DNA of 64,000 nucleotides from JANQOH01 sp965242575 (GTDB lineage Bacteria; Pseudomonadota; Alphaproteobacteria; UBA7887), in contig OZ251461.1 in assembly GCA_965242575.1 (NCBI GenBank), positions 620,001 to 684,000 of the forward strand, in the 5' to 3' direction. The position numbers and the translations under genes are program-made. The notes beneath the pieces are model-generated. The model worked only from the letters and a program-made list of their open reading frames with translations. It did no database searches and had not been told where the DNA came from. Below are positions 32,358 through 39,992 of this stretch, piece after piece; the stretch's first letter is position 1, and every line of letters starts with the position of its first letter.

Positions 32358-33995
32358 ATGTACGATTCGTTCGCGCTTCGCCGACTCGGGATCTCCGCCG
32401 CCGCCGCGCTCGCCCTGGCGTTGTCGGCCTGCGGGGGCGGCGGGGGCGGAGGCTCGCCTGCGGAGCTGGCCGCCGCGCCCGCTCCGGGCGACGGCGCCGC
32501 GCCGGCGGACGGGAATTCCGCCGCCGCGGGCGCGCCGCCGCGGGCGGGGGAAGGCGGCGGGAGCCTCCCCGTCGAGGAGCGCCTTTCCGTCGAACCCGGA
32601 GCGGAGGAGGGCGTTCCGGTCGGCGAGGGCGCGGGCGAAGGCGGCCCCGCCGCTCCCGGCGGGGGGTCGGCGTCTCCGAGCGGGGCGGCGTGGCACGTCT
32701 TCGGCGAGGTCGGAACGGGCGGGAACGGCGCCGCCCTCGTGACCTCCGGCGACCTCGCGGCGTTGCCGGTGGAGGGAATCGTCCACAGCGCCGTGACCGA
32801 TGTGGAAGACGGAGTGTTCGTCGGGCAGCGCAGCGCGCCGTATCCGGCGCTGAACAACCGCCGGGACGAAACCGGGCTCTGGATCGACAACGCGCAGGAG
32901 GGGTGGGATGGCGTTTACCGGAAGGCCGACAGCGGCTTGAGCCAATCCTCGCTTACGTTGCCCCGGCGGACCGGAAACATGAACGGGGGCGGGGCCATCG
33001 CGGTCGGCCTGGGACGCGGCGCCAATGGCGGGGTTTCCTACAAGCTCTCCTATTCCCATGTGTTGGAGAATAGCGGAAGCCTGCTCGAGTCGTGGACCCT
33101 GGACAGCGAGGCGGCGGGCGCGAACGTCCGAAAATTGAGCTCCGGCGGGAGCAAGGGGGCGGTGTTCCGCCGCGAGGATTCCCAAGGGAGTCTCTGGGCC
33201 ATCGTCATGACCGACGTTGCGAACGCCGGCGACACCGACTGGCTCGCGACCGGCATGTGGGCCTGGACGCCGGCGGACGGCGCGGCGCGCGCGCACCGCT
33301 TCGGCGTCTTCGCGGACGGCGGCGACCCCTTCGAGCATTCCGGCGGCGGCCTCGGCGGGCGCCCCGAAGCCCTCACCGGCGTGGCGACCTATGCGGGGGA
33401 CGCGGCGGGCGTGTACACCCGGCTGATCGCCGGAGCGCGGAAGACCGACTTTTTCGAGGCCGATGTGACCCTCTCCGCCGATTTCAGCGCCGATCCGGTG
33501 GGTAGCGGCGCCGGCCTGATTTCCGGCTCGGTCAGCGGTTTCGAGGTCGCCGGCTCGGCCATCGCCGGAAACCCGGTGTTGACCCTGGGCGAGTCCGGAC
33601 TCGGCGCCCAGGGAAGCACGGCCGGCTCGAGCGTCAACGGAGTGACGAGCATGAGCTTCGGCGGCCATAGCTGGGCCGGCAAATGGGGAAGCCAGTTCTT
33701 CGGCAAGGACGCCAACGAGATTCCGCTGTCCGTCGTCGGCACGTTCGGCGCGGTGGCCGGCGCGTACGGCTCGCGCGGCGGTCATTCCGCCGAAATCGAT
33801 CCCAGCCACCCCAACGTCGATCGCGAAGTCGTGGCCACGCGCCAGGCCTTCGTCGGCGCGTTCACCGCGGACCGGACGTCCTACGAGGACACACCCGAGC
33901 GCCCGGAGCCGCGACAGGAGTACGGCTGGAATTCGAGGGGGGAGTGGGCGCCGCTGCCGCCGCAGCCGCCGCAACCGCCGCAGCCGACCCCGTAG
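32358..33995 (+). CDS. TbpB-like surface lipoprotein
   Basis: A 545-residue lipoprotein. Signal peptide residues 1-24 end in the lipobox LSAC with Cys25, followed by seven glycines, a tether typical of lipoproteins exported to the cell surface by Slam-type translocons. Residues ~33-110 are low-complexity Ala/Gly/Pro/Glu. The C-terminal part has the TbpB/factor-H-binding-type beta-barrel pattern: GVATYAGDAAGVYTRLI near 341, FFEADVTLSADFSA, the SGSVSGFEV strand, and VGTFGAVAGAYGS near 459. The end is proline-rich (PLPPQPPQPPQPTP). ATG 32358 has GGGAGG 7 bases ahead. The ligand is unknown. Confidence 0.8.
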   Translation: MYDSFALRRLGISAAAALALALSACGGGGGGGSPAELAAAPAPGDGAAPADGNSAAAGAPPRAGEGGGSLPVEERLSVEPGAEEGVPVGEGAGEGGPAAPGGGSASPSGAAWHVFGEVGTGGNGAALVTSGDLAALPVEGIVHSAVTDVEDGVFVGQRSAPYPALNNRRDETGLWIDNAQEGWDGVYRKADSGLSQSSLTLPRRTGNMNGGGAIAVGLGRGANGGVSYKLSYSHVLENSGSLLESWTLDSEAAGANVRKLSSGGSKGAVFRREDSQGSLWAIVMTDVANAGDTDWLATGMWAWTPADGAARAHRFGVFADGGDPFEHSGGGLGGRPEALTGVATYAGDAAGVYTRLIAGARKTDFFEADVTLSADFSADPVGSGAGLISGSVSGFEVAGSAIAGNPVLTLGESGLGAQGSTAGSSVNGVTSMSFGGHSWAGKWGSQFFGKDANEIPLSVVGTFGAVAGAYGSRGGHSAEIDPSHPNVDREVVATRQAFVGAFTADRTSYEDTPERPEPRQEYGWNSRGEWAPLPPQPPQPPQPTP

Positions 33996-34060
33996 CCGCT
34001 ATCGCGGCTCTCCCGGCGGCGAGCGCATCCGGCTTACGGTTCTCGAGGTCCCCGCCGACG

Positions 34061-34090
34061 GCGGACACCCCGGCGCCTCCGGGTGTCCGC
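34061..34090. terminator. Perfect 10-bp hairpin after the lipoprotein gene
   Basis: GCGGACACCC and GGGTGTCCGC pair perfectly around a 10-base loop, 66 bases beyond the lipoprotein stop. No T-run follows, so it may be a transcript-stabilising or factor-dependent end and not a classical terminator. The rest of 33996-34236 shows nothing else. Confidence 0.4.
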
Positions 34091-34236
34091 ATTCCGGGTT
34101 CGCGCGGCGCATCGGACGATCTCCCGCCGGTAGTCCCCGCGGCGTCCCGGCGGCGGGAGTCCGCAAGGCGCGCGCGGTTTGCCCACCCGCTGCCCGGCGC
34201 GGATAATGCGCGGGCGGCGGGGACGGGGAGGCGGCG

Positions 34237-35001
34237 ATGGACCTGGGACTGGCGGGCAAGCGCGCGGTCGTGACCGGCGGCACGCGCGGCATCGGCCGGG
34301 CGATCGCCGAACATCTGGCCGCCGAGGGCTGCGCGGTGGGGATCTGCGCGCGCGGCGCGGCGGCGATTCGCCCGGCTTGCGACCGGCTGCGGGCGCTCGG
34401 CGCCCCGGCGGCGACCGGCGCAGCGGTCGACGTGCGCGACCGGGCGCGGCTGGAGGACTGGATCGAAACCGCGGCGGCGGAGTTCGGCGGCGTCGACATC
34501 CTGGTCGTCAACGTCTCCGGTTTCGGGACGACGGCGGACGAGGCGGGCTGGCGCGACGCCTTCGAGGTCGACATGCTGGCGAGTTTCAACACGGTGGCGG
34601 CGGCGCGCCCGCATCTGGAGTCGTCCGGGGCGGGGTCCGTCGTCGCGATTTCGAGTATCGCGGCGGTGGAGTTCTTCGGCGGCGCCCGGCCCTACAACGC
34701 GATCAAGGCGGCGCTGCTGGCCTGGGTCTCGAACCTGTCCAAGGAGCTGGCGCCGGCGGGCGTCCGGGCGAATTCGGTGTCGCCGGGAACGATCTATTTC
34801 GAGGGCGGGGTGTGGCATGAGCGCGAGCGGAACGCGCCGGAGGCGTTCGCGCGGGCGCTCGCCGCCAACCCGATGGGACGGATGGGCGCGCCGGACGAGG
34901 TGGCGAAGGCGGCGGCGTTCCTCGCCAGCCCGGCGGCGAGTTTCATAACCGGCGCCAACCTTGTGGTGGACGGCGGCCTGACGCGGCGGGTGCAGTTCTG
35001 A
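34237..35001 (+). CDS. SDR-family oxidoreductase
   Basis: A 254-residue short-chain dehydrogenase with TGGTRGIG at 13-20, VNVSG replacing the usual NNAG near 91-95, the active-site Ser139/140, Tyr153 and Lys157 (YNAIK) and the C-terminal FITGANLVVDGG. It is of the 3-oxoacyl-ACP reductase-like classical SDR type. ATG 34237 follows GGGAGGCGGCG. The substrate is not evident and no pathway partner adjoins. Confidence 0.9.
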   Translation: MDLGLAGKRAVVTGGTRGIGRAIAEHLAAEGCAVGICARGAAAIRPACDRLRALGAPAATGAAVDVRDRARLEDWIETAAAEFGGVDILVVNVSGFGTTADEAGWRDAFEVDMLASFNTVAAARPHLESSGAGSVVAISSIAAVEFFGGARPYNAIKAALLAWVSNLSKELAPAGVRANSVSPGTIYFEGGVWHERERNAPEAFARALAANPMGRMGAPDEVAKAAAFLASPAASFITGANLVVDGGLTRRVQF

Positions 35002-35031
35002 CCCCCGCCGCGCCGCGCCCGCCGGGAAGCG

Positions 35032-35283
35032 TCAGCAGCCGCCGATGCAGCTGACGAGGGACGACCGGCACCCGGCGGGGCCGATGCCGCCCGACACCGT
35101 GCTGAGCTCGACGTCCGCCAGCAACTCGTTCGGGTCCGGCGGCAGGACGAAGTGGTAGGTGTCCTCGGTGTTGGGGACGATCATCACCTTGGTGTCGTCC
35201 GCGGGCTTCGCGCCGTGCATGTAGATCGCCTGCTCGCAGTGCGTCTCCATCTCGGGCCGGAAGGGGCCTTGCAACGCTTTCAT
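35032..35283 (-). CDS. NHLP-like RiPP precursor with a 17-residue Cys-containing core
   Basis: An 83-residue peptide. The second half of the leader (YHFVLPPDPNELLADVELSTVSGG) matches NHLP (nitrile-hydratase-like leader) precursors and ends in Gly65-Gly66, a double-glycine cleavage site. The predicted core of 17 residues is IGPAGCRSSLVSCIGGC, with cysteines 72, 79 and 83 and three serines, suited to thioether or disulphide formation. The first half lacks the usual DPEFR leader helix. ATG 35283; the promoter is divergent from the second NHLP gene. No modifying enzyme or peptidase-transporter is visible within the window. Confidence 0.7.
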   Translation of the reverse strand: MKALQGPFRPEMETHCEQAIYMHGAKPADDTKVMIVPNTEDTYHFVLPPDPNELLADVELSTVSGGIGPAGCRSSLVSCIGGC

Positions 35284-35340
35284 GTCCGTCCTCCATTGCG
35301 TTTCGATTACGGCGCGCGTCCGGCGCCGCGCAGCGAGGGG

Positions 35341-35369
35341 TTCATGGCATGAATCGTTGCGTTTGTCAA
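35341..35369 (-). promoter_or_regulatory. Putative promoter of the left NHLP gene
   Basis: Minus strand: TTGACA (35369-35364), a 17-base spacer and CATGAA (35346-35341). The -10 is weak, but the -35 is part of GCTTGACAAACGC, which is shared with the opposite promoter. Confidence 0.4.
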
Positions 35370-35450
35370 GCCGTATTCGCGTCCGGCGCCGGGAAAGGCC
35401 GGATTCGCGTCGAGGAAATCGGCGCGCGCGCGATCCGGGACCCGGAGAGC

Positions 35451-35479
35451 TTGACAAACGCGAAAAGATTCGCTAGTCT
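35451..35479 (+). promoter_or_regulatory. Sigma-70 promoter of the right NHLP gene
   Basis: TTGACA at 35451-35456, a 17-base spacer and TAGTCT at 35474-35479, 33 bases upstream of ATG 35512. The 13 bases GCTTGACAAACGC are identical to those of the divergent promoter at 35369. Confidence 0.7.
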
Positions 35480-35511
35480 TGTTTTGCATCGTAATCGCAA
35501 GGGAGCCAGCC

Positions 35512-35805
35512 ATGAACGATACGGACACGGCCGCGGGCGCGATGGAGGCTTTCGTCGACGCATGGCGGCGCGACCCGGAATTCCGCGCGCATGTCGAGGC
35601 CGACCCCAAAGCCGCGCTGGCGGAGCGGGGCGTCCCGGTTCCGCCCGGCGAGGTGCGCCTGGCGGTGGACACGGCGGACACGCGCCACGTGGTGTTCCCG
35701 CCCGACCCCAACGGCGCAATCGCCGACGAACAGCTCTCGGCGGTGGCCGGGGGACTTTCCTTCGGCTCTTTCGGCGCGCTGGTGCGCGGCGAGATCCGCA
35801 ACTAG
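35512..35805 (+). CDS. NHLP-leader RiPP precursor-like peptide
   Basis: A 97-residue peptide with a full NHLP leader: DPEFRAHVEADPKAALAERG (21-40), TRHVVFPPDPNGAIADEQLS (57-76) and the cleavage-type SAVAGG (76-81). The predicted 16-residue core LSFGSFGALVRGEIRN has two serines but no cysteine. The ATG at 35512 follows GGGAG by 7 bases. A 57-residue membrane protein follows after 26 bases. No RiPP enzymes lie nearby, so it may be processed by enzymes encoded elsewhere or be an orphan. Confidence 0.75.
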   Translation: MNDTDTAAGAMEAFVDAWRRDPEFRAHVEADPKAALAERGVPVPPGEVRLAVDTADTRHVVFPPDPNGAIADEQLSAVAGGLSFGSFGALVRGEIRN

Positions 35806-35831
35806 GCCCGCCCCAGGGGGAGGGGCGCTCC

Positions 35832-36005
35832 ATGCCCGTCCCGCTCAAGGCGCTGACCTCGCTCGTCGTCGCCGGCGGCGGCGCGCTGGCGCTGCATTTC
35901 GAGCGCGCCGCCGGCTCGGCGCATGTCGGCTGGGCCGCGGTCGCGCTGGCGGGGCTGATGATCTTCGGCGTCTGGCTGTTCCCGGACACGCGCCGCGGCG
36001 ATTGA
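35832..36005 (+). CDS. 57-residue membrane protein of unknown function
   Basis: MPVPLKALTSLVVAGGGALA opens a first hydrophobic helix; the second, VGWAAVALAGLMIFGVWLFP, follows after a short charged loop, giving two membrane spans and a short basic C-terminus. A GGGGGAGGGG ribosome-binding site precedes ATG 35832. It lies between the NHLP precursor and rnpB on the same strand, and could take part in peptide export or immunity, although nothing in its sequence proves that. Confidence 0.55.
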   Translation: MPVPLKALTSLVVAGGGALALHFERAAGSAHVGWAAVALAGLMIFGVWLFPDTRRGD

Positions 36006-36038
36006 CCGGCGCGCGCCGGGCGCCTATACCGGGGGCGC

Positions 36039-36438
<400 letters not shown>

Positions 36439-36469
36439 CGCTTTCCTCCCTCCCTGCCGGAGACGCCCC

Positions 36470-37480
36470 GTGTCCCTCCTCCTCCGCGCCGCGCCCGCGG
36501 CCTTGCTTCTGCTCGCCGCCGCCGGGGCGCGCGCGGACGACGGCGCGCCCGCCTTCCTCGCCGCGATTTCGGAGAACGACAATTACGTCCCCCGGCGGGA
36601 GCGGCAGGACCGGCATTACACCAACGGCAACGCGCTCGCCTGGGGCTTCCCCCGCGGGGCGCATCCGGCGTGGCTGGACCGGTTCGGCCGGCTCGCGCCG
36701 CTCGCCGGCGGCGGCGGCGCGGAATACGGCCTGTTGCTGGGCCAGAACCTGTACACGCCCGAAGCTTTCGCCGCGCCCGAATTCGCCGCGGGCGACAGGC
36801 CGTTCGCCGGGTGGCTCTACGCCGAGGCCTCCGTTCGCGCGCATGCGCCCGGGGTCGAGGAGAGCCTCGCCGCGAGCCTCGGCGTCGTCGGCCCGGCGGC
36901 GCTGGGCGAGCAAAGCCAGAAACTGACCCACGTCGTCACCGGCGACCGCGAACCGCGCGGCTGGAGCGGCCAGCTGCCTAACGAGCCGGCGCTGTTGCTG
37001 CGCTACCGGCGCAGCTGGTTCGCGCCATTGGTCGACGCCGGCGGCCTTGCGGTCGACCTGGTCTCCCGCGCCGGCGCCGCGGTCGGGAACGTCCTGGTCG
37101 AGGGCGGGGCGGGCGCCGCGCTACGGCTCGGCTCCTTCCTTCCCGAACGCGATCTCCCGCTCCGGCTGCAACCGGGGCTTTCCGGCAATTCCGCGCGGTT
37201 CGACGCGCGGCCGGGCCGGACCGACTGGTTCGTCTTCGCCGGCTGGCAGGGGCGGGCCGTGCTCCGCAACATGTTCCTCGACGGCGGCGCCTTCCGCGGC
37301 GGCCCTTCGGTCGACCGCAAGCCGCTCGTGTGGGACGGGACGGCGGGGGTCGCATTCACGTTCGGCGCGCTTTCGCGCCCGGCGATGCTGACCTTCGGCC
37401 TGGTGCGCCGGGGCAAGGAGTTCAAGGGGCAGACGGGGCTGGACACGTTCGGCTCGGCGCAGCTCGCCGTCCAATTCTGA
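36470..37480 (+). CDS. Outer-membrane lipid A deacylase, LpxR-like (DUF2219)
   Basis: A 336-residue outer-membrane protein. Residues 1-22 form a signal peptide ending ARA-DDG. The mature N-terminus has SENDNYVPRRERQDRHYTNG, the motif typical of LpxR/DUF2219, which removes the 3'-acyloxyacyl chains of lipid A; GDRPFAGWLYAEAS and the C-terminal Phe (LAVQF) fit a beta-barrel. GTG 36470 gives the complete signal peptide. The enolase-superfamily gene follows after 85 bases. The enzymatic role is inferred from family membership. Confidence 0.85.
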   Translation: MSLLLRAAPAALLLLAAAGARADDGAPAFLAAISENDNYVPRRERQDRHYTNGNALAWGFPRGAHPAWLDRFGRLAPLAGGGGAEYGLLLGQNLYTPEAFAAPEFAAGDRPFAGWLYAEASVRAHAPGVEESLAASLGVVGPAALGEQSQKLTHVVTGDREPRGWSGQLPNEPALLLRYRRSWFAPLVDAGGLAVDLVSRAGAAVGNVLVEGGAGAALRLGSFLPERDLPLRLQPGLSGNSARFDARPGRTDWFVFAGWQGRAVLRNMFLDGGAFRGGPSVDRKPLVWDGTAGVAFTFGALSRPAMLTFGLVRRGKEFKGQTGLDTFGSAQLAVQF

Positions 37481-37565
37481 CGGCCGCTCCGGCGCCCGCG
37501 CCGGTTGCGGCGCACCGGCGGCGCGGCCACAATGGCGGCCTCCCGTCCCTTTCCGGCGCGCCGCC

Positions 37566-38654
37566 ATGACCGTATCCGCCCTGCGCTGCGACCGCTACCG
37601 CATCCCGCTCCCCGTCGCGCTCTCCGACTCGACGCATGGGGAGATGACCGCCTTCGACCTCGTAACGGCGCGCGTAACCGACGCGGAGGGGCGCGAGGGC
37701 CTCGGCTACACCTACGCCGGAAGCGGCGCCGGGGCGGGGGCGATCCGCGCGCTGGTCGAGGACGACCTGTTCCCGCTGCTCGAAGGCGCCGACGAAACGC
37801 GCATCGAGGCGTTGTGGCGGCGCATGTGGCGGCGTACCCACTTCGTCGGGCGGGGCGGCCCGGTGTCCTTCGCGATGGCGGCGGTCGACATCGCGCTGTG
37901 GGACCTCAAGGCGCGGCAGGCGGGCATGCCGTTGTGGCGGCTGCTCGGCGGCCATGACGGCCGGGTGCGCGCCTATGCCGGCGGCATCGACCTCCAGTTT
38001 CCGCTGGAGCGGCTGCTGGAGCAGACCCGCGCCAACCTCGACAAGGGCTTCCGCGCCATCAAGATGAAGGTGGGCCGCGACCGCCTCGCCGAGGACGTGG
38101 AGCGCGTCGGCGCGATGCGGGACTTCCTCGGCGCGGACGTCCCGCTGATGGCGGACGCCAACATGCGCTGGACGGCGGACGAGGCGGTGGAGGCGGCGCT
38201 GGCGCTCGCCGGCGCGCGGCTGGGCTGGCTGGAGGAGCCGATGGCGCCCGAGGACGTAGCCGGCCACGCGCGGCTGCGCCGCATGGCCCCGGTCCCCATA
38301 GCGGCGGGGGAGAACCTGCACACGCTGGCGGAGTTCCGCGCCTATATGGAGGCGGGGGCGGTGTCGTTCCCCGAGCCCGACGTCGCCACCTGCGGCGGGG
38401 TCACGCCGTGGCTCAAGGTGGCGAAACTGGCGGAGGCGTTCGACCTTCCCGTGACCTCGCACGGCGTCCACGACCTGCACGTCCATCTGCTGGCCGCCGT
38501 TCCGAACGCCTCCTACCTCGAGGTCCACGGCTTCGGCCTGGAGAATTTCATCGCCGCGCCGCTCACGGTGCGCGACGGCTTCGCGACCGCGCCCGACCGG
38601 CCCGGCCACGGCGTCGAATTCGACTGGAAGGGGCTCGAGGCGCTGCGGGCGTGA
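37566..38654 (+). CDS. Mandelate racemase/muconate lactonising (enolase superfamily) enzyme
   Basis: A 362-residue enolase-superfamily protein. IKMKVGRD near 165 carries the KxK base, LMADANMRW near 195 the first metal Asp, LEEPMAP near 222 the second ligand and AGENLHT near 245 the third; TSHGVHD near 298 supplies the second catalytic His. These give the mandelate-racemase subgroup architecture, with proton abstraction next to a carboxylate. The substrate is unknown; a sugar acid is most likely. A second, different member lies at 58957-60066. Confidence 0.9.
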   Translation: MTVSALRCDRYRIPLPVALSDSTHGEMTAFDLVTARVTDAEGREGLGYTYAGSGAGAGAIRALVEDDLFPLLEGADETRIEALWRRMWRRTHFVGRGGPVSFAMAAVDIALWDLKARQAGMPLWRLLGGHDGRVRAYAGGIDLQFPLERLLEQTRANLDKGFRAIKMKVGRDRLAEDVERVGAMRDFLGADVPLMADANMRWTADEAVEAALALAGARLGWLEEPMAPEDVAGHARLRRMAPVPIAAGENLHTLAEFRAYMEAGAVSFPEPDVATCGGVTPWLKVAKLAEAFDLPVTSHGVHDLHVHLLAAVPNASYLEVHGFGLENFIAAPLTVRDGFATAPDRPGHGVEFDWKGLEALRA

Positions 38655-38674
38655 CGGCGGATAAGGAGCGCGAC

Positions 38675-39175
38675 ATGGTCTCCGAGCGCACGAGAAACGA
38701 CGTCTGGCGGGAACTCCTCGACGCCGCGCGGCTGGCGCGGTATTACGAGGCGCTGGCCGACAGGCATCGGCGCAACCATACCCTGACGCGGCTGTTCCTG
38801 CTGGCCACGGCGGCGAGCGGCGTCGCGGCCTTGCTGGACGTTCTGCCGGACCCCGCCCGGCTCGTCGCGAGCGGCCTGATAGTCGTCGCGGTCGCCTGGG
38901 ACTTCGTGGCGGACTATGCGAAGAAGGCCGCCGTCCTGCACGCGATAAACCTCGAATGCAGCGCGCTGGAGAAGGAATGGCGCGTTCTGTGGTGTGACGC
39001 CAACGACGACGACGCCGACGATTCCGAAGTGCTGCGCCGGAACCGGGAACTTTCTCGAAAAATTATGGCGATTACCGGTTGGGCGGGACATGTCGATGTC
39101 CGGGAAGATCGGAAATTGAACGAAGAATGCGAAGAGGCCGCTTATAGAATTACGGCGGAACGTCATGCCGCGTAA
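38675..39175 (+). CDS. SLATT-like two-helix membrane protein
   Basis: A 166-residue protein. After an N-terminal helical segment it has two hydrophobic helices (TRLFLLATAASGVAALL and LVASGLIVVAVAWDFVADY) and then a long charged cytoplasmic helical tail. That layout is the SLATT type, which occurs as pore-forming effectors in nucleotide-signal defence systems, but no cyclase or TIR gene is beside it. ATG 38675 follows AAGGAG by 6 bases. Its stop overlaps the frame that leads into the MucR-like regulator by 11 bases. Confidence 0.6.
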   Translation: MVSERTRNDVWRELLDAARLARYYEALADRHRRNHTLTRLFLLATAASGVAALLDVLPDPARLVASGLIVVAVAWDFVADYAKKAAVLHAINLECSALEKEWRVLWCDANDDDADDSEVLRRNRELSRKIMAITGWAGHVDVREDRKLNEECEEAAYRITAERHAA

Positions 39176-39350
39176 AGCGGTCGACGCCGAGAGGAACGAA
39201 ATCCGGAGCGGCGGCAAGCCGGCGAAACCCGGCAAAACGCCGCTGCCTCCGACTCCTCCGAGGCCGAAGCCGGCATCGGATGCGCCACCGACCGCGCCCG
39301 ATCATGGAATACAGAGGCCACGTTTCGGATTCGCGAAAGGAGGACGAGGA

Positions 39351-39782
39351 ATGACCACAGGAGCCCGGCGCGGAGGCGCGCGGTCGGTTGTCGAAATGAC
39401 GGCGGGCATTGTCGCCGCCTATGTGGCCCACAACCCGGTTCCGGCGCAGCAGCTGCCGGAGCTGATCGAGTCGGTGGGCCGCGCGCTCGCCGAAGCCAGC
39501 GGCGCGGTGGCGGCGGAATCGCCAGCGACGGCCGGCGCGGCGCCGGAGCCGCCCGTTCCCGTCCGCGACACGATCCTCGGCGACTTCATCGTCTGTCTCG
39601 AGGACGGCAAGGCGCTCAAGAGCCTCAAGCGGCGCCTGCGCGCGCGGTTCGGCATGTCGCCCGAGGAATACCGCGCCAAATGGGGGCTGCCGGACGACTA
39701 CCCGATGGTCGCGCCGAACTACGCCAAGCGGCTCTCGGAGGCGGCGAAGGCGCGGGGACTCGGCCGCCGCAAGCGCGACTGA
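39351..39782 (+). CDS. MucR/Ros-family transcriptional regulator lacking zinc-ligand histidines
   Basis: A 143-residue MucR-type protein. VEMTAGIVAAYVAHNPVP is the usual oligomerisation N-terminus and DFIVCLEDGKALKSLKRRL followed by MSPEEYRAKWGLPDDYPMVA is the DNA-binding part. The Cys of the zinc finger is present, but both ligand histidines (usually KRHLRTH) are Arg, so it probably binds DNA without zinc or is altered. AAAGGAGG precedes ATG 39351. The same frame is open upstream to ATG 39165 through a proline-rich stretch that overlaps the SLATT-like gene. Confidence 0.85.
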   Translation: MTTGARRGGARSVVEMTAGIVAAYVAHNPVPAQQLPELIESVGRALAEASGAVAAESPATAGAAPEPPVPVRDTILGDFIVCLEDGKALKSLKRRLRARFGMSPEEYRAKWGLPDDYPMVAPNYAKRLSEAAKARGLGRRKRD

Positions 39783-39796
39783 CGCCGTAGCGTAAC

Positions 39797-39835
39797 GGCG
39801 CCGCCGCCGCGGGCGAAGCCGGGCGGCGCCTTTTT
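39797..39835 (+). terminator. Rho-independent terminator after the mucR-like gene
   Basis: GGCGCCGCC (39797-39805) pairs with GGCGGCGCC (39822-39830), followed by five T (39831-39835). It lies 15 bases after the stop codon. Confidence 0.85.
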
Positions 39836-39992
39836 CTCGAACCCCACGCCGGCTCCGGGCCGTTCCATCGGACGGGCGACCCGGCGGAGCGGGCGCCCGA
39901 AGCGTCGTTGCGATATCGCCATGCCGCTTACGCGGCGGGAGGGAAGGCGGTATCGTGGCCGCGCCGCTTCCCGCCGGTCGGAGAGACTCCGC

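Noticed and set aside
32035..32890. Open frames on both strands through the 13-bp repeat
   Set aside because: They exist only because the repeat lacks stops; the encoded 13-residue periodic peptide has no start region or family, and the plus frame ends before the lipoprotein ATG.
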